The notes under the pieces were generated by a model. It worked only from the letters and a program-made list of their open reading frames with translations. It was not told where the DNA came from and searched no databases. From Lytechinus pictus (Eukaryota; Echinodermata; Echinoidea; Temnopleuroida; Toxopneustidae), in the NCBI RefSeq assembly GCF_037042905.1, contig NW_026974141.1, positions 767,001 to 831,000 on the forward strand: a stretch of DNA of 64,000 nt, written 5' to 3'. This document shows, piece by piece, positions 1-11,206 of the stretch (its first letter is position 1; each line of letters begins with the position of its first letter). Position numbers and translations under genes: made by a program.

Positions 1-305
1 TTCGTCTAATAACCAGTTGGTCCAAACTCCAATAGCCATTTAGTCCATATCCCATTTGGTCTAATTGGACTAAGTGTTAATTGTGCAAAATTAATCAAAA
101 TAAAATGGATATCAGACCAACTGGTAATGAGACGAAATGGTCATAGACGAAACAGTGATTAGACGAAATGATGATTGGACCGAATGGTTATTGGACCAAA
201 TGGTTGTTAGATGAAATGTTGATGGACGGAATGGCATTAGACTAAATGAAAGTAGACCATGTGGTGAGTGGACGAGTTGGCAGTAGACGAATTGACCAAC
301 ATGGT
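1..305. repeat. Iterated GACGAAATGGT foldback repeat, cut by window start
   Basis: Short units of about 16-22 bp such as GACGAAATGGT, GGACCAAATGGT and TTGGTCTAAT repeat in both orientations. The left half reads as the complement of the right half around TCTAATTGGACTAAG. A fuller copy in the same orientation lies at 60278-60700. No coding potential was seen. Confidence 0.75.
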
Positions 306-570
306 ACCACATGAAATGCGATTCCCAGTGCCATGTGTGGTGTTGCAGTTGTTGTTGTTGTTGATTGGTTTTTAATGGCGCTCTTATTCAAAAAAGAATA
401 TATGCACCTATCAAAATTATCTTATCATATCAAAATAATGGTTTTATTTTAGTATTTTTGGTTCCTGATTAAACACTTTTTAACCAGAGCTAAACATTAC
501 ATACTCTAAATTGGCAACACCATGAAAACAACAATATCACTGTTTAAAATGCATAGGAAGTATTTCAGTA
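306..570. other. Non-coding AT-rich interval, nothing recognised
   Basis: Contains only a short GTT microsatellite near 345-362. I see no open frame with family similarity, no RNA gene and no clear repeat boundary. Confidence 0.5.
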
Positions 571-950
571 TTAAAAGTTAAAGAAAGTAGTTGCAGCAAA
601 CAATTATTACATGAAAAAGTCTTTTAAATAAAGATTAATGGTCGAAATATTATTGATCTGCATCTAGTATATTAGTGTAAACTTATCTTTGTGAAATCAT
701 GAAATCTTAGCTGAAAACCGATAATTCTGATGATCACTAACACAGAAAGGCAAGTGTGGGACAGTGTATTAATATTGCTGAGAAAAATACCCAACATTTG
801 ATGGAATTCCGAGCATATTTTGCTCATTTTTCAGCAATTACGCATTTTCTTCCAGAGCCATTTGTCACATTTTTATTATTTATACATACAAACACTTGGG
901 TAATAATTTTATTGGATTCTGCTCAAACTCATTTTGAGGTTGTTAGCACT
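571..950 (+). repeat. Dispersed repeat family R, copy 1
   Basis: A ~380 bp sequence recurring at 57015-57415 (same orientation), 50795-51190 (inverted) and as a decayed fragment near 59160-59300. Shared landmarks are GTGGGACAGTGTATTA, CAGCAATTAC followed by TTTCTTCCAGA, and ACAAACACTTGG. It has no recognisable protein, so it is probably a non-autonomous transposon remnant. Short open frames inside it are not conserved between copies. Confidence 0.7.
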
Positions 951-1538
951 CCTGGGGGCTTGTTATAATCACTCGGGTCGCGTTCGCGTTCGCGTTCGAA
1001 ATCACTCGGGTCGCGTTCGAAATCACTCGGGTTTTGGATTTTTGGCGATTTTTTTTATTTCGATGCGATTTTTTTTTCTAACGGTGTCTTCAATGGGACA
1101 AACACGCTGGGAAAATAAAATGAAATTCAAATTCTAGTTTCGTTTTAAGCCGGCAAGTGCCTTAAAAAACAGGCACTCGCCTACTGCTTAACATAACAAA
1201 CAAGCAAATCAGCCATGTGGCTCAACTATCTTAGAATACATCCAGACTTCTACTGTTTTTATACGAGGACTCCGAGTCGGAACTTGCCATATCTGCCACA
1301 TCGATATTACATCGTCATTCCCATGTACGGACATGTATGCCTGCATGCAATGGCCCCAAGCCGGGACCCAGCCACGGTCGGACACGGCGTGCATCGGTAG
1401 CATGGAGCAAGGTAACGTGAGTCCAGCCGAGTTAGATCCCACGTTACAGTGCCAGTCAGTCGGCAGCTCATCCGAAAGTATTTTATTCAGCGGTATGCAT
1501 AGCCAGCCATCCGTGGTTTAATGCAAATATACGCAATT

Positions 1539-1974
1539 AGACCAAAAGCTTCGGTCTCCAGTCTGTAATGTTCGTTGTTCCGCTGAACTCCATTAGCTCC
1601 ACTCACCAATACAGAGACCGAAGTTCTAGCTCGATCTGTACAGGGACTCAATGGCCATATGTTTATGCATTAAGTTCCAATAAAACGGGGAAGTGAAGTT
1701 GCGCGACAACCGAAGCAATTAGTTACTGTTTTCCCCTTTTAAGTTTATTTTCTCTTTTTTTGGTGCATTTTAGGACAAAACAGAATAATAATATTTATTT
1801 GATACAGTTCTTTCCATATATTTTTATGAAATAAAGACAAAAATCGATGAGCGCTGTCTGGGGGATTTTGCATTGTTAACCCCGTAATGATGGTTGCACC
1901 ATAGCGAGCCGTCTGTGTACGAGGAGAAATAAAAATGTTAAAAAAACTCGAAACAGACGGCTGCCAGCTGTCTA
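1539..1974 (+). mobile_element. Nested ~435 bp element, ends TTAGAC...GTCTAA
   Basis: The same sequence appears inverted at 12646-13094. Conserved landmarks are ACCAAAAGCTTCGGTCTC at one end, an internal GAGACCGAAG, CTGTACAGGGACTCAATGG, AAAACGGGGAAGTGAA and a hairpin with CAGACGGCT arms at the other end. The paired CTTCGGTCTC and GAGACCGAAG about 60 bp apart would form a sub-terminal hairpin. No coding frame. Confidence 0.7.
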
Positions 1975-2651
1975 ATACGTAATGAGCTTTGAGGACGATC
2001 TTTCCGATAGGCGTTTTAAAATTCTGCTCTTAACTATTGTCCATTTCTCATAAAATTTGTCTTATTTTATAGATAAAATCGCCATATCACGTTTTAAGTA
2101 ACTGGAGACCTAAAAAATTCCCTACCTAAATTCTCGAAACATTGCATTAGGTGATGTGCTTAATTGATCTTCTTTGTGCTCGCGTGCCAAACGTATACGT
2201 TGAGCTGAACGGGGATCAGTCTCTCCCTCTGTCTCTCCTACCTTTCCGAAATTAAAACGGTCCTTCGATCGGACATAGTTATTTAGACGCAGGACAAATA
2301 ATGCTCTGACAACCAAACTAACTTTTCGTCAGCATCAGTAAAAATGTGAATGGGCTTTTAAAAACTAATACTAAAACTGATCTAAAATTGATCTTAGATC
2401 GATTTTAAAATTGATTTTGGAAATCGATTTTAAATTAATTTTTAAATCGTAATTGTACCTGTTCTAATTAACCGATTTTAAAATCGGCTCCCGATTTTAC
2501 CCGATTTTACCACAATCGGCGCGATCACCTGCCAATCTTCGATCATGCCCCTTGAAGGAAAAATCGGATATAAAATATCGGCGTAGATCTAGTTACAGTG
2601 CGTGATCGTTCAGAACATATTTCAAGATTTTTTTGAGGTGCTAGCTATTTA

Positions 2652-2860
2652 GAGGTCGCATTAATCAGGGAGAAAGACGCAGTATTATCTCTGACGATGT
2701 TTACGAGGATAGATATCTTCTCTTCAACCTCGTGGTGATAGCGGACAACGCCGTGAACTTTTAAAGGTCGTATTACCGACGGACATCACTGCACTACTCT
2801 CTTACCTCCTTTATGATGATAGACACTTCTCTTCAACCTCGTGGTGATAGCGGACCCCGC
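2652..2860 (+). repeat. Diverged tandem pair of ~110 bp units
   Basis: Two units share AGGTCG(C/T)ATTA near their start and the block TCTCTTCAACCTCGTGGTGA plus TAGCGGAC at their end (2719-2746 and 2828-2855). The middles have diverged. The conserved block suggests a structural element, but I could not assign it to an RNA family. Confidence 0.6.
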
Positions 2861-3219
2861 TTGTTTTATATTTGTTCTTGGTTATCAAAAGTTAATTTCT
2901 GAAGATAGTAATAAATTGATTTGAAAACGTTAGCTCACCAAAGCATTTTAATAACATGTTCCGAATCATCGCGCGTGCTTGCGACTTCTATTACATTTTA
3001 ATTGCACTTGCGCCTTTAAGATGATGCATTTTATTTAAGGCATTTGCTGGCTTAAAACGAAATTAGAATTTCAATTTCATTTTATTTGCCCAGCGTGTTT
3101 GTCCCATTGAAGACACCGTTAGAAAAAAAATCGCCAAAAATCAAAAACCCGAGTGATTTCGAACGCGACCCGAGTGATTTCGAACGCGAACGCGACCCGA
3201 GTGATTATAATAAGCCCTC

Positions 3220-3495
3220 CTGGGCCCCGTATTACAAAGAGTTACGATTCATCCAATCAATCGTAACTCTATGGAAATCCATCAGTGTCATAATTTTTTC
3301 TACAGGAAATGTGCAAAATGTTCTTTGTAAACAAAGGAGAACACACCGAACTGTCAAGAAATCAATGAATTTATGGATATACATTCATATCTAGAATTTT
3401 TTTGAGCAAACATGCATTTTATATGTTGACTTTGCTGGCTTTCCATAGTTGCGATTGATCGGATCAATCGCAAATCTTTGTAAGACGGGCCCCAG
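3220..3495. mobile_element. Foldback MITE, GGGCCC-ended family (ACAAAG type), copy 1
   Basis: It begins TGGGCCCCGTATTACAAAG and ends CTTTGTAAGACGGGCCCCA. The ends are imperfect complements, followed inward by paired GATC-rich segments. A second copy in the same orientation lies at 53146-53410. No coding capacity. Confidence 0.75.
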
Positions 3496-4440
3496 GTATT
3501 TGTCTTTAAAATCAACTCTTATCATGATATTAATAAGGGCATAGCTGAGGGGTACGGATTGAGAAACAACCTCCTCTTTTCGTTCATAATTTTTTTTTCT
3601 TATTTTGCCATCATTAATAAGATAATAATAATTTGAATTACCTAGTTATAATTGTACAAGTAAGTAGAGCTGAATTTTGTTTTAATTATATGTATAATTG
3701 ACATTCCAAATGGACATTACCTATTGTATACTTATATTTATTTAATCTGTGTGTTTTCAATTATTCTCTGCTATTATCATATTTAGGTAAATGTATCGCA
3801 ATAAATATTTTTAATGGAAATCTTGTATTATAATATGAGATGAAGATATGCTCCCATATGTTTTTGAAATAAAAATGAATTGTTAAATTGTATCATAAAA
3901 CACATGTCAATTGTTTCCTTTACTCATTAATCAACAAATAGGCGAGGGTGTGATTCTCAAACTGAATTCATTTGCAGGCAAACCTGTCTATTACAAAAAC
4001 CCATCAGTGTCCATCAAACCTGTCTCTCATTTAAAAAGAATATTGTATTTGCCGTACAGCGTGTCCCACAAAAAAATGCTAATGCCGGTCTAAATGAGTA
4101 TGATTTTAAAATTACCATATTGTATTCTATATATTTTCATAATCGTAAACTAGCATTTATATAATAGTAGGCCTACTGGCTTCAATTCTTTTAGCACTCA
4201 TCAGGAAACATCTAGACTCAAAATTGGTCTGAATATGATGCAAGAATATCCCAACATAAGTAATTCCTTGCAGGTTTACATCTGTGGCTGAACATGAATA
4301 GATATAATTTGTAACACTTGAATGGATAACAAATAGTTAGCTTAACCTGACTACATATACAGTACTACTTAATACAAAACTTGGATGATAAATATTATGT
4401 TGCGCAAGCCTGTTGGACTGACGCATTTCTGAAAAAATGA
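3496..4440. other. Gene-free AT-rich interval
   Basis: No convincing gene or RNA. Near 4057-4076 a stretch (ACAGCGTGTCCCACAAAAAA) resembles the terminus of the mariner-type element at 8681-9502, without a visible partner end. The rest is AT-rich sequence without recognised structure. Confidence 0.5.
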
Positions 4441-4499
4441 TACTGTCGGGTCATGCAGGGCTAATCTAAGTGTGTTAAGTCTTGGGCGACGGAGAGAAG

Positions 4500-5095
4500 T
4501 TGAAAGTGGGGGGGGGGGGGCAGGGAAAAAAGGGCACCTTTTGGCACTATGTTAACACAAAGAAAATGACTAGGATTATTCTTACAAGTTACAAGTAGTA
4601 ACATATAAAAAGGAGAGTATTGTTTTCTTGTTTCTTGACATGCACGTATTCTGGGGAGGGCCAGGTAGGCGAAAAGAGGGCGCCAAAAAGAAGAAGAAAA
4701 TAAAGGAAAAGAGAAGGGAAAGGAGGGAAAGAAGCAGAGAAAGAGCAAAACAAGGGGGAAGAAAGAGAGAAGGAAAACAAAGAAAAGAAGAGGATCGAGC
4801 TAGGCAAGGGGGTGCCGATTTGATTTTCAACGGGGGGGGGGGGGAGGGTCTGGCGCCGAATTGATGTCCGACCAAGGGGGGCCGAATTGATGTTTTACTT
4901 AGGGGCGCCAAATCGATGTCAGACTAAGGGGGGCACCGAGCATTGATGTTTTACTTAGGGGTGCCGAATTGATATTCGACATAGGGGGCACCGAATGGAT
5001 CTTCGACCTAAGGGCGCCGAATCGATGTTCAACCTAGGGAAGGGGGGCGCCGAACTGATGTCCGACGTAGGGGCACCGTATTGAAGCTGGAAATA
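4500..5095. repeat. Minisatellite, GGCGCCGAATTGATGT units, with polypurine tract
   Basis: A polypurine stretch (about 4654-4803) and G runs are followed by degenerate ~30-36 bp units of the form GGGGCGCCGAATTGATGTTC. The same unit occurs inverted in 7735-8640, so the two arrays flank the central 110-bp repeat block. Open frames on both strands here are low-complexity shadows. Confidence 0.75.
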
Positions 5096-7734
5096 ATTGA
5101 TGCGAGCGCGAAGCACGAGTTGAAAATTTGTTATATTCTAACCTGACAACTGGAAACTTCATAAGCATGTTTTAAAATAAACAAATAGCTGTGTAACTCG
5201 CAAATAACAGCGCAAAGTACGAGCTTAAATATTTTTCATATTCCTAGCTCAAAATTTGACATTTTTAGGCACGTTTTAAAATAAAGATCAATTTGTGTTA
5301 CTCAATGAATGATTAATGCGAGCCCAAAGCGAACGGTGAAATTTTATTGTACGTCCTGACCAGAAGTGGGAACATATTGAGCACTTGTTACCATGCAGGA
5401 AATTGGTTAAGGGGAAAGGTATCTCACTAAGTGAATGATGAGAATTCAAAGCAAGAGCTAAATATTTGAAGTTATCATGAACAGAATACATATTTACGAT
5501 AAATTTCAAATGCAATGCTTATGTGCAAGTTAGTTTAATCCATAGACTCTGGGGCAGATCCAGCTCTTGCCAAGGGGGTGGGAGTTGGCAGAAAAATATT
5601 TTTATTCACATTCTCCCCGATTGGCCGCAATTAAAAAGCTGATTTTTTAAAGAAGATATTCCCCCCTCAAAAGACTGATGATTTAAGTAGGGGAAGGTGG
5701 GGTAAGTTAAGCCACCGCCCCCCCCCCCCCGGCCGATGGAGTCAGACATTATGGTGGTGCCATGTATTGATGACCCATTGCATAACGCTCAATCCCTCCA
5801 CATTGTTTTCAACTTTGAAACAAAAAACAATTTTCAGAGGGAAATTTACGAATTTCAGTCAAAAATGTCTTTAAAAAAAGTGTGAAACTAGATCAGCACT
5901 TTTTACCCACACGCATCGTTAAATAAAATAAAGACATAAAGAACAATGTTGTTAGTCCAGGTATGGATCCTTAATTCTTGTCCCATACCTTTTGCACTTA
6001 GTTTTTGTGACTCACCTTACCCCAGAAGGTGGCTCAAATTACCCCATTGGTGGGGCAAGTTGAGCCATTTGACATCTTTTTTTTCAAAGGTGACAGTGAC
6101 TTTCAGTGTGGGGGTAGAATGTTATATTTAAGTAAAAAATGTTTTCCAAGAATCAAATTTTAAGGCAATGTACTTAATTCTACAAGATTATGAATAAGTT
6201 CTAACATGAAAAAGGGCAAAAAGTGGCACAACTTACATCCCGCCTTCCCCTACATATCAGGTTTGTTCTTACACACAAGATAAGGCATAGAGAATGATAA
6301 CGGGAGCACGAAGCACGACCTATTTTTGTTTTGTTTTTTTGTTTCATGTATAATGATGAATAAATGATATTTTGTGCAGTTGTTTATTATCATGAATAAG
6401 ATGGTTATGTAACTAAATGATTAATGCGAGCGCGAAGCGCGACCTAAAAATGTAAAGGTGCGGTTTGCAGTGACTCATCATGCAGAGGATATTGCGAGCG
6501 TGAGCTGAAAATTTTAATACACTGATTTAAAAAGCGACCTGTTATAATGACGGTTTCCAGTGACTCATGAAAAGGATATATATGTCACCAATCACATAAT
6601 GAGGGTGCGAAGTGCGAGCAGTATAATAGACTTTAAGCACTTTTTGTAAGAATGAACATAATGGGCATATCTAAAAAATAAAAAAAAATAAAAAAATATT
6701 GATGCGAGCGGCAAAGCGCAAGCTTAAAATTTTCATTTTCCGAGTAGAAAACTGGAAATGTACTTTTCGTAATTATTAAAAGGTATCAAACTTAACAATT
6801 TGTGCGAGCGCGAAGTGCGAGCTGAAATATTTTTATTTTCTTTTAGCACTTTTTGTAAATAGGTATTAAACCAAACAACTGATGTGAGCGCGAAGCGCGA
6901 GCTGACTAAATATTTGATTTTACGACTTTTAAACTGGTAATTTTTAGCGCATTTTGTAACTATGAACATAATAAGTATCTTACTAAACAATTTATGCGAG
7001 TGCGAAGCTCGAGCTTAAAATTTTAATTTTTCGACTAAAAAACTGGAAGTGTTCTTCTCGCTAATCATTGAAAAGGTAGGTATCTAAATCAACAATTTAT
7101 GCGAGCGCGAAACGCGAGCTGAAAATATTTGATTTTCTGACCAAAAATTTGGAAAGTCTAAAAGCACTTTTGGTATATTCAAGAACAGGATATGGGTATC
7201 TATCCGACATTTTTTTAGCTCGCGCAAAGCGCGAGCTGAAAACCTTTGATATTCTGACCTAGAATTTGGACATTCTAAAAAACACATTTTGGTAATCATA
7301 AACAGGATGAGTATCTAACAAAACATTTTATGCGAGCGCGAAGCGTGAGCTCAAAATTTTTGATATTTCGATCCAAAGTTGTACATTCTAAGCACTTTTC
7401 TAACAATGAACAGGATCGTCACCTAACAATTATTGATGCGAGCCCGAAGGTTGAGATGATTTTTGTTGTTGATATTCTGACCTAAAGTTTTTGACTTTCT
7501 AAGCACTATTGGTAATCATGAACAGGATGGTTATTTTAATTTCAGACCCCAAACTGGACATTCTAAGCAAATTTTTGAAACATTAACAGGATGGGTATCT
7601 ATATCTAAATAATTGATTTGAGCGCGAAGCACGAGCTCTTGGATATTCTGAATTTAAATTTGTAAAGGCTATAAGCACTTTTGGTAAAAGCGAGAACTTA
7701 CAGGATGGGCATCTAATAACGTCGATGCGAGCGC
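5096..7734. repeat. Tandem ~100-110 bp repeats with GCGAGCGCGAAGCGCGAGC core
   Basis: The palindrome-like core GCGAGCGCGAAGCGCGAGC or close variants recurs about every 100-110 bp (near 5100, 6300, 6425, 6800, 6890, 6992, 7098, 7218, 7330, 7437, 7620, 7725). Between cores are conserved phrases such as TTCTAAGCACTTTTGGTAA and GAACAGGATGGGTATCTAA. The array is interrupted by the MITE at 5687-6253. Confidence 0.8.
5687..6253. mobile_element. MITE with GTAGGGGAAGG...CCTTCCCCTAC termini
   Basis: The inverted termini start GTAGGGGAAGGTGGGGTAAG on the left and finish CTTCCCCTAC on the right, with TTAAGCCACC/TTACATCCCGCC continuing the imperfect match. It sits inside the 110-bp tandem array, so it inserted after the array formed. 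A single similar end (GTAGGGGAGGTGC) appears at 20624. No coding frame. Confidence 0.7.
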
Positions 7735-8640
7735 CAAACTGATCGAACCATCAATTCGGAGCCGCTATGTCGAACATAAGTTCGGCGCCCCCTATATATC
7801 AAACTCCAATTCGGTGCCCCTAGGTAGAACATCATTTCAGCGCCCCCTCGGTTAAAGATCAATTCGGCGCCCCCTCGGTTGAAGATCAATTCGGCGCCCC
7901 CTCGGTTGAAGATCAATTCGGCGCCCATATATCAAACTCCAATTCGGTGCCCCTATAGGTAGAACATCAATTCAGCGCCCCCTAGGTAGAACATCAATTC
8001 AGCGCCCCCTCGGTTGAAGATCAATTCGGCGCCCATATATCAAACTCCAATTCGGTGCCCCTAGGTAGACCATCAATTCAGCCCCCCCCCCTCGGTTGAA
8101 GATCAATTCGGCGCCCATATATCAAACTCAAATTCGGCGCCCCTATAGGTATAGAACATCAATTCGGAGCCATTATGTCGAACTTCAATTTCTCGCCCCT
8201 AGTGCGAACATCGATTTTGCGCCCCTCTCCCAAGTTCGAACATCAATTCGCCCCCCTAGTTCAAACATCAATTTGGAGCCCCTATAGTTTGAACATCAAT
8301 TTGGCGCCCCTTAGTTTGAACATCAACCCCCCCCCGTAGTTCAAACATCAATTTAATAGTTTGAACACAAATTCGGCGTCCCTATATCAAACTTCAATTG
8401 GCGCCCTAAGTAGTTTATTCGGCACGTACCCCTCGGTTGAAGATCAACTTGGCGCCCCTAGTTCGAGCATCAATTCGGCGCCCTAGTAGGTCGAACATAA
8501 ATTCGGCGCCCCCTATATCTCATACTCCGATTCGGCGCCCCTAGCAATTGCCCCCCCCCCCCCCATAATAGGTTGAAGATCATTTTGGCACCATAGGTAG
8601 AACATCAAATCGACGTCCAGGTCAACTTCCGAAATGGGCG
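7735..8640. repeat. Minisatellite, CAATTCGGCGCCCC units, inverted mate of 4500-5095
   Basis: Twenty or more degenerate 30-36 bp units of the type GATCAATTCGGCGCCCCCTC, with spacers alternating between CGGTTGAA and AGGTAGAACATCAATT. Orientation is opposite to 4500-5095. Some higher-order repetition is visible around 7850-8130. Confidence 0.8.
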
Positions 8641-8680
8641 CTTTCCCTCTCCCTCTCTTTTTCCTTCCTATATAGCTATA

Positions 8681-9502
8681 CAGTGCGTCCCAGAAAAAAC
8701 GAAACCGAGATTTAGCGATGATTTATCATAACTTAATCATAAATAAAATAGACAAATGACCTACCAATGTAAAGCTTAGAATCTCCTCTTTCATCTGGTA
8801 TTACTTAGATTATTCCTCATTCACGCATGATTGAGCAAAAACAATTCGAAGAAAGGATGCCAAAAACTCATTTGGCGGGGGGTATCTGAATTTCAAAAAG
8901 AAAATCACACGACTAAAAAGTTCAATATCCTCTTTTCTTTGATACCTAAATCACAGAAAATGGTCAAGTAGTAAAAAAGTTACGATCCCTCGAAACAATG
9001 CTTGTATTTCCATAATTTCATTAAATAAACGTGTTTTCACCGGTTTCCCACTGAAGCTATCGCACGGTAACAAAAGACTTAATGCATGGCTGAGCGTCAA
9101 CAAAACGTATACGGAGTGTCGAGTGAGTTTGAACGCTATCCTGTAAAACCTCTTCATTTTATGAAATTATTGAAATTCAAGCCTTATTTCAAATAACCAG
9201 AACTTTGTTATTTCTTGACCATTTTCTGTAATTGAGGTATCAAATTAAAGAGCAGATATTGAACTTTTTAAAAATGTGGTTTTCTTTTTAAAACCCAGAT
9301 ACGGCCCGCCAAGTGACTTTTTGGTATTCCCTTTTCAAATTGTTTTTGCTCACTCATGCGTGAATGAGAAATAATTTAAGTAATTTCAGATGAAAGAGGA
9401 GATTCTAAGCTTTAAAATGGTAGGTCATTTGTCTATTGTATTTGCGATTAAGTTATGATAAATCATCGATAAATCTCGGTTTCGTTTTTGTGGGACGCAC
9501 TG
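8681..9502. mobile_element. Mariner/Tc1-type foldback MITE, TA target
   Basis: It is flanked by TA on both sides (8679-8680 and 9503-9504). It begins CAGTGCGTCCCAGAAAAAAC and ends with the near complement GTTTTTGTGGGACGCACTG. The arms pair over roughly 300 bp each (about 8681-8995 and 9195-9502), leaving a ~200 bp loop. TA duplication and CAGTG...CACTG ends are typical of the Tc1/mariner superfamily. No transposase is present. Confidence 0.8.
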
Positions 9503-9504
9503 TA

Positions 9505-9690
9505 TAGCTCTTCATCTTTTCCCAAGGCACCTTTCCCCCTTTTTTCTTTCTCTTTTTCTCTTTCCCCCTCTTTTCCCCTTCCTTTCTCCCCTTTTTTCGT
9601 TTCTTTCTTTCCCCCTCTCTTTGCCATTCTCTTCCTATTTGACCTCTTTTCCTCTAGCTCTTCCCCCCCCCCCGGGGGGGGGGGGGGGCA
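9505..9690. repeat. Polypyrimidine tract ending in a C-run/G-run hairpin
   Basis: About 150 bp of almost pure C and T is followed at 9664-9688 by an uninterrupted C run then G run. Such homopurine/homopyrimidine DNA can adopt triplex or hairpin form and is a likely place for sequencing error. Confidence 0.7.
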
Positions 9691-10484
9691 CTTCCATTGA
9701 CGAGTGGATACCATGCGTGACCATGGGGTCTCAAAAAGCACCCTATAAACACGCATTTTCCATATTCTGAAAGTGCACCCCTTAACAAGTATTGGCGTGT
9801 GAAACCCCACCCTGAACAATTAAGTATTGAAAACAAAATACTCTTGGCAAGTATTCCCTGAATCGGAACCCCTAAACATGTACAGCGATATTTTTATTGT
9901 TAAAGGACAAGTCCACCCGAACAAAAAGTGGCTTTAAATAAAAAGAGAAAAATCCAACAAACGCAACACTAAAAATTTCATCAAAATTGGAAGTAAAATA
10001 AGAAAGTTGTGACATTTTAAAGTTTCGCTTTTTTTCACAAAACATTTAAATGCACATGGTCGGTATGCAAATGAGGAGACTGAAGACACATGGCATCCAC
10101 TCACTATTCCTTTTGTATTTCATTGTATGAAATATTCAAATGTTCTCCTCATTGTCAAGTGAAACAATGATTAATTCCTCTCTGATGAACATGTGAAATC
10201 GGCTACTAACTCTAAACACGTAGTGTTGACTCTTAGGGCCAAAAGTATATCCTTTATAAAACATGTTTTACACCCTCGTAAAATTGACCCTATTAAACGT
10301 AGCTTTCCTAGCGAAAATGAAAACCCTTTTTTCATTATTTTGTGTTTTTGACACCCTTAATTTATTACGTTACGTACGTAACGTGCCCTATCTTGAAAAA
10401 GACATCCTTTTTACCGGGCCTTTTTACGTGTTTTTTGGTCGCGCATGGATATCCACTCGTCATTGTAACCCCCCGGGCAGTTGA
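9691..10484. mobile_element. Truncated TTAA-type MITE between short inverted flanks
   Basis: TTAA at 9900-9903 is followed by AGGACAAGTCCACCCGAAC, the 5' end of the family that is complete at 32940-33543. The copy fades out near 10200. The flanks carry TTGACGAGTGGATACC (about 9698) and its near complement GGATATCCACTCGTCA (about 10447), so an older foldback element may enclose it. Confidence 0.65.
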
Positions 10485-10797
10485 TCCTCTCTCTATTTTT
10501 CTTTTCCTTTCTCCTAGCTTTTCCTCTCTCTTTTTGATCTCTTCTTCTCCTTTTCTTCTCTCTTTTTTCTTCTTTTCTGTCTCCCCTCTTCCTCTCTTTT
10601 TTTTTTCTTCTCTTTTAATTCCTAATTCCCCTCTTAATTCCGTCTGCATGCATCCTTAATTTCCTCCTTTCTCTCTCTTTTTCCCCTTTTTTATTCCCCC
10701 TTTTTCTTCTCTCTTTTTTCTTCTTTCCTTTCCCCCTTTTCCTCTTTTTTATTTTCTTCCTTTCCTCCTCTTCCCCCTTCTCTCTTATATCTAGATT
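10485..10797. repeat. Long polypyrimidine tract upstream of SND1
   Basis: About 310 bp of almost pure CT, ending ~360 bp before the SND1 start codon. It has no regular unit. It could influence chromatin or simply be a decayed microsatellite. Peptide frames here are low-complexity artefacts. Confidence 0.75.
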
Positions 10798-10859
10798 CTT
10801 ATCGAAGTCGATACTAAACTATAGCTGAGTGAAACATACAAATAGAAAAAATTAAAGGT

Positions 10860-11155
10860 CCGTTCGATGCATGCATATCCGTATTTTGTGACGTCAGAAT
10901 GGAATACGATAATCTTGAGAGATTGTCGGTTTAGAAAATTCCTACAAAATGATAGCATTTTTGATATATTTCCACTAAAAATATTGTAAAAATATAAATA
11001 AATAATAATTGATGATTTATATTTATGTTAGACTATTTTAGTCCCTTACAAGATAGAATAAAATTATAAAAATTTTGTGAACTTGGCCTTGAAGCAACTC
11101 TTTAAATCAATATCAAATTGGCATCATATGTGTACAACGTGTGCAAGCAGCAGAC
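10860..11155 (+). promoter_or_regulatory. Probable SND1 promoter and 5' UTR
   Basis: The ~300 bp ahead of the SND1 ATG are free of recognisable repeats. They hold a perfect palindromic CRE/ATF site TGACGTCA at 10889-10896. No clear TATA box in a convincing position was seen, and the transcription start is unknown. CRE identity is from the sequence; promoter function is inferred. Confidence 0.45.
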
Positions 11156-11206
11156 ATGGCCAACCCATCTACTCGACAAGCTCCCCAATTTGGGATTGTA
11201 AAGCAG
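11156..11206 (+). CDS. SND1: SND1 exon 1 (residues 1-17)
   Basis: ATG in a good context (CAGACATGG) opens [17 protein letters not shown]. The GIVK motif matches the N-terminus of animal SND1 just before the first SN domain. Donor is CAG|GTATTG, phase 0. Confidence 0.88.

Larger units (their letters stand above)
951..3219. mobile_element. Composite foldback transposon with ~200 bp inverted arms
   Basis: The left arm (about 955-1170) and right arm (about 3030-3215) are inverted copies. Both carry the iterated motif AATCACTCGGGTCGCGTTCG, then a run ending in GGGACAAACACGCTGG. The outermost bases read GGGGGCTTGTTATAATCACT on the left and the near-complement on the right. The interior has no transposase frame. 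It contains a second repeat at 1539-1974 and a diverged tandem pair at 2652-2860. A non-autonomous DNA element is the best reading; superfamily unknown. Confidence 0.75.

Noticed and set aside
756..968. Open frame in family R
   Set aside because: Other copies of the repeat do not keep the frame.
4461..4911. Overlapping open frames on both strands (78-109 residues)
   Set aside because: They are translations of a polypurine/polypyrimidine tract and minisatellite. Composition is phenylalanine/serine- or lysine/glutamate-rich with no domain.
7713..8640. CRISPR-like regular array
   Set aside because: The units are degenerate 30-36 bp repeats without unique spacers in a eukaryotic genome; they are a minisatellite.
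9463..10659. Open frames over the CT-rich tracts
   Set aside because: Low-complexity shadows of simple sequence; no conserved residues.
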